Shown: positions 16,874 to 27,500 of the stretch, piece by piece
Layout: every line of letters begins with the position of its first letter
Numbering within the stretch: position 1 is the stretch's first letter
DNA from: Hamadaea flava
GTDB taxonomy: Bacteria; Actinomycetota; Actinomycetes; Mycobacteriales; Micromonosporaceae
Length of the DNA: 64,000 nt
Reading direction: 5' to 3'
NCBI RefSeq assembly: GCF_024172085.1
Contig: NZ_JAMZDZ010000001.1
Coordinates: 8,618,001-8,682,000, forward strand
Made by a program: the position numbers and the translations under genes
Notes under the pieces: generated by a model
What the model saw: only the letters and a program-made list of their open reading frames with translations
What the model was told of the DNA's origin: nothing
Databases searched by the model: none

Positions 16874-17263
16874 TCAGTCCCGGCCGGTCTCCTTGGTTTC
16901 GCCCGGCCGGCTGGGGATGGCGGCGAGCAAGCCGTCGAGCACCCGTTGCTCCGCTGTCATGTGCGCGATCGCGTCGGCGATGCGGGCGCGTTGCCGTTCG
17001 AGGTGCTGGACCATGCCTGGGCACGCCGACGGGGTCAGGCGTCCGCCGTCGTCGTGTACGCAGTGCAGCACCTGCGCGATGACGGTCGTGGGAAGTCCGG
17101 CGGCGAGCAGGGACCGGATGTGGGACACCGCCGTGACATCCGATCGGGCGTATTCGCGGTAGCCGTTGGCGAGCCGCGTCGGCTGAAGAAGCCCCTGCTC
17201 CTCGTAGTAGCGCAAGAGTCGCTCGCTGACCCCCGTCTCGCGGGCCAAGGCGCCGATCCGCAT
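16874..17263 (-). CDS. MerR family transcriptional regulator
   Basis: The protein has 129 residues, with ATG 17261-17263 behind GAGGAGG. The MerR helix-turn-helix is at the start (MRIGALARETGVSERLLRYY, residues 1-20), followed by the second recognition element (NGYREYARSDVTAV) and a long dimerisation helix (MVQHLERQRARIADAIAHM). Only one cysteine (SACPGM) is in the effector region, so metal sensing is unlikely. The regulator is divergent from an SDR gene, and the shared gap contains a typical MerR operator, so it should control that SDR and itself. Confidence 0.88.
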   Translation of the reverse strand: MRIGALARETGVSERLLRYYEEQGLLQPTRLANGYREYARSDVTAVSHIRSLLAAGLPTTVIAQVLHCVHDDGGRLTPSACPGMVQHLERQRARIADAIAHMTAEQRVLDGLLAAIPSRPGETKETGRD

Positions 17264-17283
17264 GCGAGCCTCCTCACGTCCGG

Positions 17284-17314
17284 TTGACCTTCACACTGAT
17301 GTGAAAGCCTAGCT
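17284..17314 (+). promoter_or_regulatory. MerR-type promoter/operator with 19-bp spacer
   Basis: TTGACC (17284-17289) and CTAGCT (17309-17314) are separated by 19 bp. The spacer contains a perfect 6+6 inverted repeat, TTCACA (17290-17295) and TGTGAA (17300-17305), around CTGA. An over-long spacer filled by a dyad is the hallmark of MerR-regulated promoters, which the protein untwists to activate. It reads towards the SDR gene. Confidence 0.75.
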
Positions 17315-17353
17315 TTGCCTTCGTCAGTGGCGCTGTGGACGAGGGAGCAGAAC

Positions 17354-18001
17354 GTGTCAGGCGCGGTCATCATCGGGGCAGGACCGGGGATCGGTCGATC
17401 GGTTGCCATGCGGTTCGCCCGGGAGGGCATGCCGGTTGCCGTCGTCGCGCGTACCGGTGCGGCGGTAGCGGAGATTGCTGATGCCGTGGGCGAGGTGGGC
17501 GTACAAGTCGTTGCCTTGACCGCCGACAGCACGGACGAGACAGGGCTGTGGGCCGCACTGGACGCGGCTGCCGACGAGCTGGGCCCGCCGGAGGTCGTGG
17601 TGTACAACGCCGCCGTCATCCAGGCGGACGCGCTCGGCGAGCTGTCCGTACGCGCCCAGCAGGACGCCTGGGCGGTCAACGTGGTCGGCGCGCTGAGCAC
17701 CGCCGCGCACGTCCTGCCCGGCATGGCCCGGCGCGGTCACGGTTCGTTCATCGTCACCGGAGGAATGCCGGAGCCCAAGCCCCAGTACATGTCCCTCTCG
17801 CTGGGCAAGGCCGGGGTGCGGACGCTGGTGGCCCTGCTCGATCAGCAGTACGGGCCGTCCGGCGTCCACGTGGCCACGGTCACCGTGGCCGGCGCGGTCG
17901 CCCCAGGCACCGCCTTCGACCCGGACGACATCGCCGAACACTACTGGCGGTTGCACACCCAGCCACGACAGCGATGGGAACGGGAAGTCGTCCACGGTTA
18001 G
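17354..18001 (+). CDS. atypical short-chain dehydrogenase/reductase
   Basis: GTG 17354 is preferred over the in-frame start at 17315 because a GGGAG site precedes it and the Rossmann fold begins at once (AVIIGAGPGIGRS). The protein has 215 residues, with NAA in place of the usual NNAG and a lysine in SLSLGKAGVRTL. The canonical YxxxK is absent: Leu occupies the position four before Lys, and the nearest Tyr is seven before it. SDRs with this degenerate active site form their own group and may bind NAD(P) without standard catalysis. The gene is driven by the MerR-type promoter. Confidence 0.8.
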   Translation: MSGAVIIGAGPGIGRSVAMRFAREGMPVAVVARTGAAVAEIADAVGEVGVQVVALTADSTDETGLWAALDAAADELGPPEVVVYNAAVIQADALGELSVRAQQDAWAVNVVGALSTAAHVLPGMARRGHGSFIVTGGMPEPKPQYMSLSLGKAGVRTLVALLDQQYGPSGVHVATVTVAGAVAPGTAFDPDDIAEHYWRLHTQPRQRWEREVVHG

Positions 18002-18087
18002 CCGGCCTCGCCGTCGGCGACTGCGGTTCGCTCGACGCCGCCGGCGGCATGGTCGACGAGGCAGTCGTACGCGCAGCCCGCCGTCTT

Positions 18088-19128
18088 CTACGCGCCGCCG
18101 ATGTCCGCTCGGGGTGAGCCTTCGGCAGGGTTGGCCGCCGCGAGCTGTGCGGCGTTGACGATCGACAGCAGCAGTAGATCGACCGCGAGTGCCGGAACGG
18201 CCGCGAACTGGTTCAGGGTGAACTTGAAGACCTGGCCGACCATCAGGTCGATGCTCAGGGCCAAACCGAACCATCGCATAGCGGCGGCCCGATCACGACG
18301 CAGCCGGTACGCGCCCGCGATTCCCAACGCGGTCATCACGAGCGTCACCAGAACCGCCACCACTGTCGGGCCGGTTTCGAGGCGTCCGGCGTCGATGGCG
18401 ACACCGATCACCGGGAACAGCACCGGCTGAGCGATGATCCAGCCCGCCGCGACGTTGATGGCCCACTGCCGTTGGGCGAGCCGGTCGCGCGTCGCGCCGG
18501 CCCAGTCGGCCGGGCGGCGCCACCACGGCCGGCCGGCGGTCTCGTCGCGTGCGGGCAACGCTTCGAGCAGGTGCAGCACCGCGCGGTCCAGCTCATCATC
18601 CGGTACGCCGACCGACCGAATCGCGTCCGCCCGCTGGCGTTCGGTCACCCCGACGACGATCCCGCCGAGGGCCAGGTCCACCGCGTCCGCCCGGCGTTGG
18701 TCGCGAGTCGGCACGGCCCGGTTCCGCCACCGGCGGTCGAGCAGGAGCAGAATAGCGAAAACCAGGTAGATGATGCTCGCCGCCGGGCGGTAGAAGTAGT
18801 CGTTGTCCTGGGTGATGAACTTGCCGACCTCGTCGACGAACAGCCCGAAGCCCACACCGCCCACCACCGCTGCGGCGAACCGGGCGCTTCGCCCGTAGAG
18901 AATCGTGGCCGCACCGATGGCCACGACCATCAGCAGACCGCCCCACAACATGTGCGCGATGTGCAGGTTGCCGCCGCCCAGCTTCGGGTAACCGGTCATG
19001 CCCAGGTAGACGCGGATCAGCAGGACGGTCCCGATGCCGGCGAAGACGAAAGCGCGCAGGTATCGCGCTGCGTTGCCGGCGCGTACGGCTCGCCAGGGGG
19101 CTGCTGCTTGACCAAGATCCAATGCCAC
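18088..19128 (-). CDS. multi-pass membrane protein of unknown function
   Basis: This frame encodes 346 residues from GTG 19126-19128. The start is uncertain because GGAAAG is very close to the codon. About eight hydrophobic segments are visible in two groups: four in residues 25-135 (for example FVFAGIGTVLLIRVYLGM and SIIYLVFAILLLL) and four in residues 225-335. The loop between them is about 90 residues, charged, and contains a DDELDRAVLHLLEAL helix. No transport or enzyme motif is recognised. Proteins of this plan are annotated as hypothetical membrane proteins across actinobacteria. Confidence 0.65.
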   Translation of the reverse strand: MALDLGQAAAPWRAVRAGNAARYLRAFVFAGIGTVLLIRVYLGMTGYPKLGGGNLHIAHMLWGGLLMVVAIGAATILYGRSARFAAAVVGGVGFGLFVDEVGKFITQDNDYFYRPAASIIYLVFAILLLLDRRWRNRAVPTRDQRRADAVDLALGGIVVGVTERQRADAIRSVGVPDDELDRAVLHLLEALPARDETAGRPWWRRPADWAGATRDRLAQRQWAINVAAGWIIAQPVLFPVIGVAIDAGRLETGPTVVAVLVTLVMTALGIAGAYRLRRDRAAAMRWFGLALSIDLMVGQVFKFTLNQFAAVPALAVDLLLLSIVNAAQLAAANPAEGSPRADIGGA

Positions 19129-19200
19129 CTTTCCAGCATTGTCCGGCTCGGCGTCGCGTACATCGGGAAGTTACCCTGATCACGCCACCAGGGCTTTCCC

Positions 19201-19353
19201 CTAATCCCCGTCGCGGAGCGAGCGCTGCAAGGAGCGGAACTTCCGGGCGGCTTCCGGCAGGTTCGGCACGTAGACGTCGACCAGCGCGAGGACCCCGACG
19301 AGGGCGCTGATATCCGGGTGGCCAGGGCGAGCATCGCCCAGCGTGACAACCAT
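19201..19353 (-). CDS. possible 50-residue protein or gene fragment
   Basis: ATG 19351-19353 opens a 50-codon frame with strongly G/C third positions, unlike the other frames here. It encodes a hydrophobic central strand (SALVGVLALVDVYV) and a basic C-terminal helix (AARKFRSLQRSLRDG). No ribosome site is clear. It could be a small membrane-associated peptide co-transcribed with the membrane protein downstream, or the remnant of a longer gene. Confidence 0.3.
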   Translation of the reverse strand: MVVTLGDARPGHPDISALVGVLALVDVYVPNLPEAARKFRSLQRSLRDGD

Positions 19354-19438
19354 CTCGAACCCCCCAAGCGTGTGTACACCATGGACAGAGCGGCCGATCG
19401 CCGACTCGCCATCCGTCGCAGCGCATTGGAGAGCAGAC

Positions 19439-19978
19439 ATGCACGCAGCACGACGAACTCTCGTCGGAGCCGTCCTCACCGTCCTGGCCGTCCTCGGGTC
19501 ACTCCTGGTGGTTCCGTCACCGGCTCAGGCGTACGGCACTCTCACGGTGAAGTTCGCCGTCGTCGACACCGGCAACTGCGCTCGTGTGCGCGGCAACCTG
19601 CCGGTCACCAAGGTCACCGGGGGCTGCATGCTCTACGACAGCTTCGACGACACCTACTTCAAGACCGACCCGGGCGGCGTGGCCGTCAAGATCGAGATGT
19701 ACGACAGCTCCGGCATGGTCGCGAAGGTGGAGTTCCACCCGGACGACGAGCTGCTCTGGATCTACGACACCCGTAACGACGGCGACACCGTCTACGTCTA
19801 TGTCGACTCCTATTGGAACAACTGGATCTACGGACCGTTCCACGCCGAAGGCACGGACAACGTGCTGGACTACGAGGTGGTCGACCTCAGCTTCGACGAA
19901 GGGACCTCGCTCGGCATCGGGGTGAAGGACAGCGAGAACATCTACGACCCGATCTTCAGCGAAAGCGCCGTCGCGTAA
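19439..19978 (+). CDS. secreted beta-rich protein of unknown function
   Basis: The protein has 179 residues. ATG 19439 follows GGAGAG and starts a Sec signal peptide (MHAARRTLVGAVLTVLAVLG) ending in AQA before Tyr33. The mature domain alternates strands with acidic turns, is rich in Asp and Tyr (DTVYVYVDSYWNNW, DSFDDTYFKTDPGG) and contains two cysteines (GNCARV, GGCMLY) that may pair. The abundance of Asp suggests calcium binding or extracellular adhesion, but no family is recognised. A long palindrome lies between it and the convergent DUF2330 gene. Confidence 0.7.
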   Translation: MHAARRTLVGAVLTVLAVLGSLLVVPSPAQAYGTLTVKFAVVDTGNCARVRGNLPVTKVTGGCMLYDSFDDTYFKTDPGGVAVKIEMYDSSGMVAKVEFHPDDELLWIYDTRNDGDTVYVYVDSYWNNWIYGPFHAEGTDNVLDYEVVDLSFDEGTSLGIGVKDSENIYDPIFSESAVA

Positions 19979-20052
19979 TACCTGCCGCCATCCGCACATG
20001 CGGCTCGCACTCGGGCGTGGCACCCCCCGCTGCGCCCGTCGCGTCCGCCGCC

Positions 20053-20128
20053 TTTGGGCGCTGGATCAGGATTCCGTGTCGAATCTTGGAGCATGATTCG
20101 ACCGAGATCCGTGATCCAGCGCCCCAAA
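20053..20128. repeat. 76-bp nested palindrome between convergent genes
   Basis: The outer arms TTTGGGCGCTGGATCA (20053-20068) and TGATCCAGCGCCCCAAA (20112-20128) pair with a single extra C. An inner pair, CGAATC (20080-20085) and GATTCG (20095-20100), adds a second stem. The element lies between the stops of two convergent genes, so it may act as a bidirectional terminator. Its length and nested symmetry also suit a small dispersed palindromic repeat. It shares the string GATCACGG (bottom strand) with the palindrome at 21286. Confidence 0.65.
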
Positions 20129-20170
20129 CGGGGCGCGCAAGAGTGGCGGTGCAGGCGTTGACGACCTGAG

Positions 20171-21226
20171 TCAGACCCGCGCCTTGAGGCGGCGTACGAG
20201 CATCGTGACCGCGACGGCCACCGCCGCCAGGACGATCAATGCCAGCAAAAGCAGCGGCACCCCCGGCATCGGCCACGGCGACTGGACGTACTTCGTGACA
20301 GTCACGACCGCCCGATAGTGCTCATCGGACGCCGACTGCGTCAGCCGGATGTCCTCGGTGATCTGCTTCGGATTGAACACCGCGTCGTAGCGCGTCAGAA
20401 AGCGCGGGCCGGTCAACAACGCGGACACCGTCGGATGCTGCGGGTCCGCCGTCACCTCGTCGGCGTACGTGAGATCCGGTGCGCTGCCCTTCGGGGCCGG
20501 ATTGCTCATGTCCATCCGGTGATCCGCCAGCACATACAGGCGCAGCGGTTGCCTGAACTCCGCCGTCGCCGACAGCCGCATCGGGTAGACCGGCGACTCC
20601 GTCTCGAACGCCACGCGCATCGGCGGCAGCCCGTCGGAAAGGCTGCCGGAGGTCGGCGCCAGGCGTACCGCGACGACGAGCCAACCCTCGGCGAGGTAAG
20701 GCCGCAGCGCCCCGCCGAGCGCCTCAGGCAAGGTGAAGCCGTTGTCGGTCAGCCATCGCGACACCGCGCTTGCGTCCGTGCCGCTGAGCTGAGCGACCTC
20801 GTACGGGCCGACCTCGACGTGGTCGACGACGGTCACATCATCGGCAGACTGCCCTGGAGGCGCGCCCGCGCCGTCCCCGCTGACGACCACGCGCCGCACC
20901 TTCACCTCGGGACGGCTGATCTCATCCAGCTCGGCGAACACCTTCGCATCAGCGATCTCGAACCGGGCACGCGCCGGAACCGGCATCAGAAACGCCGCCT
21001 GATTCGCTTGCGAACTGGTCTGCACAGACAACGTGATCGACTCGGAACGGCCCGACAACTCCACCAACGCGGTCTCCCGCTGCGGATACAGCTTGTCGTT
21101 GGCCACAAACGCCCCGCAGGCGCACGCGCCGGAAGTCGCGGGATCGGCCGCCAGCATCGTCACGCCCAGCGCGAGCACCACAGCGAAACGGGTCACGAAC
21201 CGGCGGGCTGTCGCGGTCACAGTCAC
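20171..21226 (-). CDS. DUF2330 domain membrane-anchored protein
   Basis: This 351-residue protein has an N-terminal signal segment (FVTRFAVVLALGVTMLAADP), then the invariant DUF2330 opening CACGAFV, where two cysteines lie at the start of the mature domain. A long extracytoplasmic beta-rich domain follows (FLMPVPARARFEIADAK, GPYEVAQLSGTDAS, LYVLADHRMD), then one C-terminal transmembrane helix (PLLLLALIVLAAVAVAVTML) and a basic tail. It should be a type I membrane protein with its domain outside the cell. The family has no known activity. It is divergent from the RHS gene across a palindrome. Confidence 0.8.
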   Translation of the reverse strand: MTVTATARRFVTRFAVVLALGVTMLAADPATSGACACGAFVANDKLYPQRETALVELSGRSESITLSVQTSSQANQAAFLMPVPARARFEIADAKVFAELDEISRPEVKVRRVVVSGDGAGAPPGQSADDVTVVDHVEVGPYEVAQLSGTDASAVSRWLTDNGFTLPEALGGALRPYLAEGWLVVAVRLAPTSGSLSDGLPPMRVAFETESPVYPMRLSATAEFRQPLRLYVLADHRMDMSNPAPKGSAPDLTYADEVTADPQHPTVSALLTGPRFLTRYDAVFNPKQITEDIRLTQSASDEHYRAVVTVTKYVQSPWPMPGVPLLLLALIVLAAVAVAVTMLVRRLKARV

Positions 21227-21562
21227 GGCCTACTCCTGTCACGTCGAAGCCATTAGTGTGCCGCAACCCGCGCGCCCTTCGGGAAGCAGATCACGGTTAT
21301 GTATGCCTCCCGCGGCGTCGGAAGCATGCATAACCGTGATCTGCAGCCACGGCGGACCGAGCGCGAGCGCGGAGGGCCGACCAGTCCGGCGGCGGGTGTC
21401 TGTCCCTGAGAAGAGTGATCGCCGTCGGCCGATCGCCGGCCATCCTCGGTATCTACAAGCGGCGATGCCTTTCCGGTACATACAGGTATTGCTAAATGGA
21501 AACCTTCGCAGGAGACTCTCAGTCAGCTCCGACCCGGAGTGCGCGCTCGAGAGGAGTCCAGC
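21227..21562. other. 336-bp divergent intergenic region upstream of the RHS gene
   Basis: The gap separates the starts of the DUF2330 and RHS genes. It holds the palindrome at 21286-21344 and an AT-richer patch around 21470-21500. No unambiguous -35/-10 pair and no additional gene were found. Confidence 0.45.
21286..21344. repeat. 59-bp palindrome with 21-nt arms in a divergent promoter region
   Basis: The left arm (21286-21306, beginning GCAGATCACGG) and right arm (21324-21344, ending CCGTGATCTGC) are reverse complements with one mismatch and a 17-nt loop. Because it lies between two divergent gene starts it is not a normal terminator. It could be a dispersed palindromic repeat or a large operator. 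Confidence 0.65.
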
Positions 21563-24500
21563 ATGGACGGCCGTCGCCCTCGAATCCTCATCGGATTCGC
21601 CATGACGCTGGTGATGTTGCTGGTCACAGCCACTCCGCAGCCGGTGACGGTCTTCGGTCCGGTGGACCTGAAGGTGAGTTGGTTGTGGTCGTGGTTGGGG
21701 GCGCCGTCGGCGTTCGCGGGTGGGCGGCCGATCGGTCCGGTGCAGGAGTCTGGTTCTGCGGCGGGCCGGGGTCATTACGTCGGGTATGCGGAGACGAAGG
21801 CGGCTGGTGGGGCGGGCCGGGCTCCGGACAAGACGGTGGCGGAGCGGCTGGATGGTAAGACGCAGCGGTTGACGACGCCGGGGGTTCAGGGGTTCGCGCC
21901 GGGTAAGAGCACGCGTAAGGCGGATGGGTCGACGGCGGGTTCGGATCTGTTCGCGAATCCGGATGGCAGTTATACGCGTGAGGTGTCGCAGGGCACGGTC
22001 AACTTTCAGGATGGCAAGGGTGCCTGGCAGAAGATCGATGCGCAGGTGACGCCGGCGGGGGATCGGCTGGCGCAGCGGGCGAATCGGTTGGGGTTGCAGT
22101 TCGCGAACCGGGCTGATGATCGCAATCTGGTGTCGGCGTCGTTCGACGGTTTGGGGTTCGGTTACTCGTTGCAGGGTGCGGCTGGGGTTGCGGCGCGGTC
22201 GGGGGCGTACGCGGTGACGTATCCGGGGGTGTTGCCGGGTACGGATCTGGTTTTGGAGTCGCGGGAGAGTGGGGTCAAGGAGTCGATCGTTCTGCGGGAG
22301 CGGGGTACGCGGACGGAGTGGGTGTTTCCGCTCCGGCTCAATGGTTTGACGCCGGTGGTGGACGCCGGTGGTGGTGTGGTGCTGGCGGATGCGAAGGGGG
22401 TGGTGAAGGGCCGGATTCCGCCGGGGTTGATGCACGACTCGAGGTTCGACGGGTCGACCGGTGAGTTCACGACGTCCACTGCGGTCGCGTATTCGCTGGT
22501 CGAGGCCGATGGCGGGATCGGGTTGAAGGTCAGCGTCGACGAGCGGTGGCTGAATGCGCCCGAGCGGGTCTACCCGGTCACGATCGACCCGACGACCGAG
22601 CTGACCTCGGACGGCGACACGTATGTGTACTACGGGAACGACATCGACCACTCCGCTGAAGACGACTTCGCCATCGGCACCTGGGATGCGGGCGTACATC
22701 GTGGCAAGGGTCTGCTGACGTTCACCAACTATTCCAGCGCCTTCGCCGGGCTGCGGATCACCTCGGCCAGCGTCAAGCTGTTCCTCACCTGGCAGGGCAA
22801 CTGTTCCGCCCGGCCGTTCACCGTGCACCCGATCACCCAGTCGTGGGACTTCAGCACGGTCCGCTACGGCGGCGTCAACTACACGGGACCGGCATTCGGC
22901 TCGCAGATCGGGACGCTGAGCCCGACGAACTACGCCGAAGCCTGCGCCAACACGGGCAGCGACCGGACGATCGGCTCCTGGGTCACGGTGCCCTTGGACA
23001 AGGCGACCCTCGACGGCTGGCTCAACGGCACGGTCTCGAACTATGGCCTCGGCCTGAACGCCTCGCAGACGGCGACGACTGATTTCAAGCGGTTCACGTC
23101 GCGCAATGGTCCGGCGGGGGCGGTGTGTGATGGTCACACGTGTGCGCCGTATCTGTCGGTGACGTATACGCCGAATGTGGCGCCGCAGATCGATTCGCAG
23201 TATCCGCCGCGGGATTATCAGGCGACGTCGTTGACGCCGGAGTTGCTGGCCAAGGGTCATGATCCGGATGTGTGGCCGAAGCCTGCGGTGCAGTACAACT
23301 ACAAGGTCAACGACTCGACCGGTGCGCTGGTGGCCACCTCGGGGTGGACGTCGTCGTCGAGCTGGACGGTTCCGGACGGCAAGTTGCAGTGGTCGAAGAC
23401 CTACTACTGGTGGGTCGTGTCGTATGACGGGTGGGCGACCAGTCCGGACCCGTTGAACGTGGCGTACTACTACCCGTTGTCGACTCCGCCGCCGCAGCCG
23501 TTGGTGACTTCGGGCTTGTCGCAGGACGGTGGTGGGCGTGGGTTCGAACCGGCTGCGGGCAATTACACGACTGAGGCGATGGACGCCCAGGTCGCCACGG
23601 TCGGTCCGGCGTTGGCGATCCAGCGGTCGTACAACAGCCGGGATCCGCGTACGGGGTTGGCGTTCGGGGCGGGCTGGTCGACGATGGTCGACGCGAACGT
23701 CACCGAGCGGATGGCCAGCAGCAGCGGTAAGACGGCGGTGATCACGTATCCGACCGGTACGGAGGTGGCGTTCGGCCGTAACGCGGACGGTAGTTTCAAC
23801 CCGCCGCCGGGCCGCTATTCGGTGTTCACCACGGTCACCGGCGGCTACTCCCTGGTGGATAAGGACGGCACGACGTATCTGTTCACTCGGCAGGTCGCGG
23901 GCACGGTGGGCACGGATGCGGTGTATGCGATCACGTCGATCAGGGACGCGGCCGGGCGTACGTTGACGTTCGCCTATAACGCGTCGGGTCTGGTGGAGAC
24001 GATCACGTCGGCGTCCGGTCGGGCGTTGCACTTGACGTGGTCCACGCCTGCGGGTGCGAGCAAGGCGCATGTGGCGACGGTGTACACCGACCCGGCCACC
24101 GCCGGGGATGCGAGCACGGTGGCGACGTGGGTGTACGCGTACAGCGGTGACCAGCTGACCAAGGTGTGTCCGCCGACCGATGCCACCCACTGCACCGTCT
24201 ACGAATACGGCACCGGATCGCAGTACCCGACGGCGTTGCTGGATGCGGGTCCGCACTCGTATTGGCGGTTGGCGGAACCGGCCGGCACCGTGAAGGCCAA
24301 CAGCGATGTGCTCGACAACGGTGGCACCGATGCCGCCACGTACAGCAACGTGCAGCTCGGTCAACCGGGTCCGCTGCCGGGGTCGGCGGCCACCGCCGCG
24401 AGCTTCAACGGGACGTCGTCGTATGTGGAGGTGCCGGGCAAGCTGGTCAGTGCGGCCAGCTACCAGTCGGTGAGCATGTGGTTCAAGACGACCACCCCTG

Positions 24501-27500
24501 ACTCGGTGCTGTTCAGCTATCAGAAGGATCCGATCACCGGCGGGACGACGGCCGGGAACTACACGCCGGGGATCTACATCGGCAGCAGCGGCAAACTGCG
24601 CGCCGCGTTCTGGACGAACAACGTCAACGCGGGGATCGTGTCGGCGAACCCGGTGACCGACGGCGCCTGGCACCACCTCGTCCTCGCAGCGGCAGGCAAC
24701 ACGCAGACGCTCTATCTGGATGGGCAAGTCGTCGGGACCCGTACCGGGCTGATCACCCTGGTGGACGCGTACAGCACCACGCATGAATATGTGGGAGCGG
24801 GCTTCCTGGGTGGGGCCTGGCCGGACCAGTCGCACTTCTCCGCGACCGACAACACCGGCTACGCCGACTACTTCACCGGTTCGATCTCGGACGTGGCGTT
24901 GTTCGACCGGACGCTGACGGCGGCGGATGTGGCGAGCCTGCGTGGTGCGTCTGCTGCGGCGGCGCATCCGTTGACGAAGATCGTGCGCCCGTCGGGGGCG
25001 ACGGCGGCGCAGATCACCTATGACCCGGTCAGCGGGATCGTGACGCAGGTGATCGATGAGCACAACGGGACGTGGAAGATCAGCCCGTCGGCGGTCGCCG
25101 GTTCGTCGCAGGTGTACGCCGCGTCCGTGCTCTCGGGTGGTCCGGCAGACTATCTGCGGATGAACGAATCCGGGGTGACCGAGGCGGTCAACGAGGTCAA
25201 CGGCGGGATCGGCACCTACAACACGGTGACCCTCGGCTCGCCCGGCCCGTTCACCGACGCCACCGCTGCGGCGTTCGACGGAACGACGTCCTACCTGAGT
25301 CTCCCGACCGCCGACATCCCGACCACTGGGCCGAACTCCGTCTCGATGTGGTTCAAGATGCCGTCGGGGTCCACTGCGGGCGGCGTGCTGTACGCGTACC
25401 AAGGCATGCCTTTGAATGATCTGACGGGGAGCTGGTGGACCCCGGCGCTGTATGTGGGCACGGACGGCAAGCTACGCGGCGGCCTGTGGACCGGGGCCGC
25501 CACGACCCGGATCACCACCGCGACGTCGGTGGCCGACGGCAAGTGGCACCACGTGGCTCTCGCCGCGGGTGTCAATACGCAGACGATGTATCTGGACGGC
25601 GTGGCGGTCGGGACGCTGAACACCACGATCGTGACCACCGGTGCGGCCTACGCCTATGTCGGTGCGGGCCGGTGGGAAGGGAACTGGCCGGCGCACAGCG
25701 CTGCGAGCGTCGGGTATTTCCCGGGTTCGATCGGGGAGTTCGCGTTCTACAAGTCGCAGCTGACAGCGGCGCAGGTCGCCGATCAGGTGGCGGCGAGCAA
25801 GAACGCGTCGGCGGACGCGGTGGGTGCGGCGTTGGCGAAGAAGATCGTGGTGACCGATCCGGCGAACGCCACCACGACCTACCTGTACGACGTGAACAAC
25901 GGCAACCGGCAGGTCGCCGAGATCTGGACCGACGGTACGCAGCAGCGGCAGACGGCCTACGGGTACAAGGACGGCTATCTGCGTACGGTGACCGACCCGA
26001 ACGGCAACGTGACCACGAGCGAGTACGACGCGCGGGGCAACACGATCTCGGAGCAGACCTGCCAGGACCGGTCTGCGGGCAAGTGCTCGACGGTCTACTA
26101 CACGTACTACCTGAACGCGACGTCGCCGGGTGACCTGCGCAATGATCAGATCACCGAGATCCGTGACGGCCGGTCGGCCAGCGCGACGGACAACACGTAT
26201 TTGACGAAGTTCGAGTACGACGCGCTGGGCAACAAGATCAAGACCACCGACGCGCTGGGCCGGGTGGCGTCCACGCAGTACACCGACGGTACGACGGTCG
26301 CGGCGGCGAACGGCGGGTTCGCCCCAGCCGGGCTGCCGTGGCGGGTCACCTCACCGGGCGGCCAAATCCAGACCACGACGTACTTCGGCAACGGCGACGT
26401 GGCACAGGTGACCGACCCGGCCGGGTTGATCACGAAGCTGGGATATGACGGGTTGGGCCGGGTCGTCACCAAGACCGAGGTGTCGGACGGCTATCCGGCC
26501 GGACTCGTGACGAAGGTCGTGTACGACAAGTTGGGCCGGATCGCTCAGCAGACCGATCCGGCGACGACGAACCGGGTGACCGGCGCGGTGCATACGCCGG
26601 TGACGACGACGGTCTACAACTTCGATGGGCAGATCACGCAGCAGACGGTCAGCGACGCGACCGGTGGAGATGCGGCGCGGACCCTGAAGAACACCTATGA
26701 CTCCCTCGGGCACGTCGCGACGGCGACCGACTCCGACGGCGACCTCACCTCGTTCGGCTATGACCAGTACGGGAATCTGACCAGGGAGGTCGACGAGACC
26801 GGATCGGAGACCCGGTATGCGTACGACGCGAACGGGCATCTGCTGACCACCACGTTGATCGGCTATACGGGTGATCCGAACAATCCGATCACCGCGCGGG
26901 ATCTGGTGACCGAGTCGCGGGCGTACGACCCGGCGGGCCGGCTGGCCTCGATCACCGACGCGATGGGGTTCGTGACGGCGTTCACCTACACCGACAACAA
27001 TCTCGAAGTCGCGGTGATCAAGAAGAACGCCGACGGCAGCCAGACCTATGTGGCCGAGCAGAACGAGTACGACGCGGCCGGCAACGTGATCCGGGAGTTG
27101 AGCAACAACAACGTCACCGACACCCGGTACACGGTGGACGCGGTCGGCCGGGTGACCGGCGAGACCCTCGATCCGAACGGTGTGGCGCGTAAGACCAGCT
27201 ACACCTACAACAACGATGATCTGGTCACGGCGAAGTACTTCTCCGACAACTCCGGCTACGCCTCGGCGGTGGGCAGCACCTACGACTCCGCCGGACGGGT
27301 GACGTCGGACTGGGCGCGTACGCTCGGCGCCGGTAAGCCGGATGGTTGGTGGCGGTTGAACCCGGCTAGCGGCACCGAGGTCGTCGACAACTCCGGCGGC
27401 GACAACACCGCCACCGCCACGAGCGGCGTGACCTGGTCCGGCGGCGCGGGCGTCTTCAACGGAACGACCGGCTGGGTGACCGCTGCGAAGCCGGCGCTCG

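Noticed and set aside
20053-20128. Nested palindrome as a tRNA or riboswitch
   Set aside because: There are only two stems, no cloverleaf, no conserved T-loop and no start codon downstream; it lies between convergent stops.
21239-25402. Antisense open frame of 1,387 codons opposite the RHS gene
   Set aside because: It is very rich in Arg/His with low-complexity runs, lies opposite a clear RHS protein and results from the high GC content of the sense strand.
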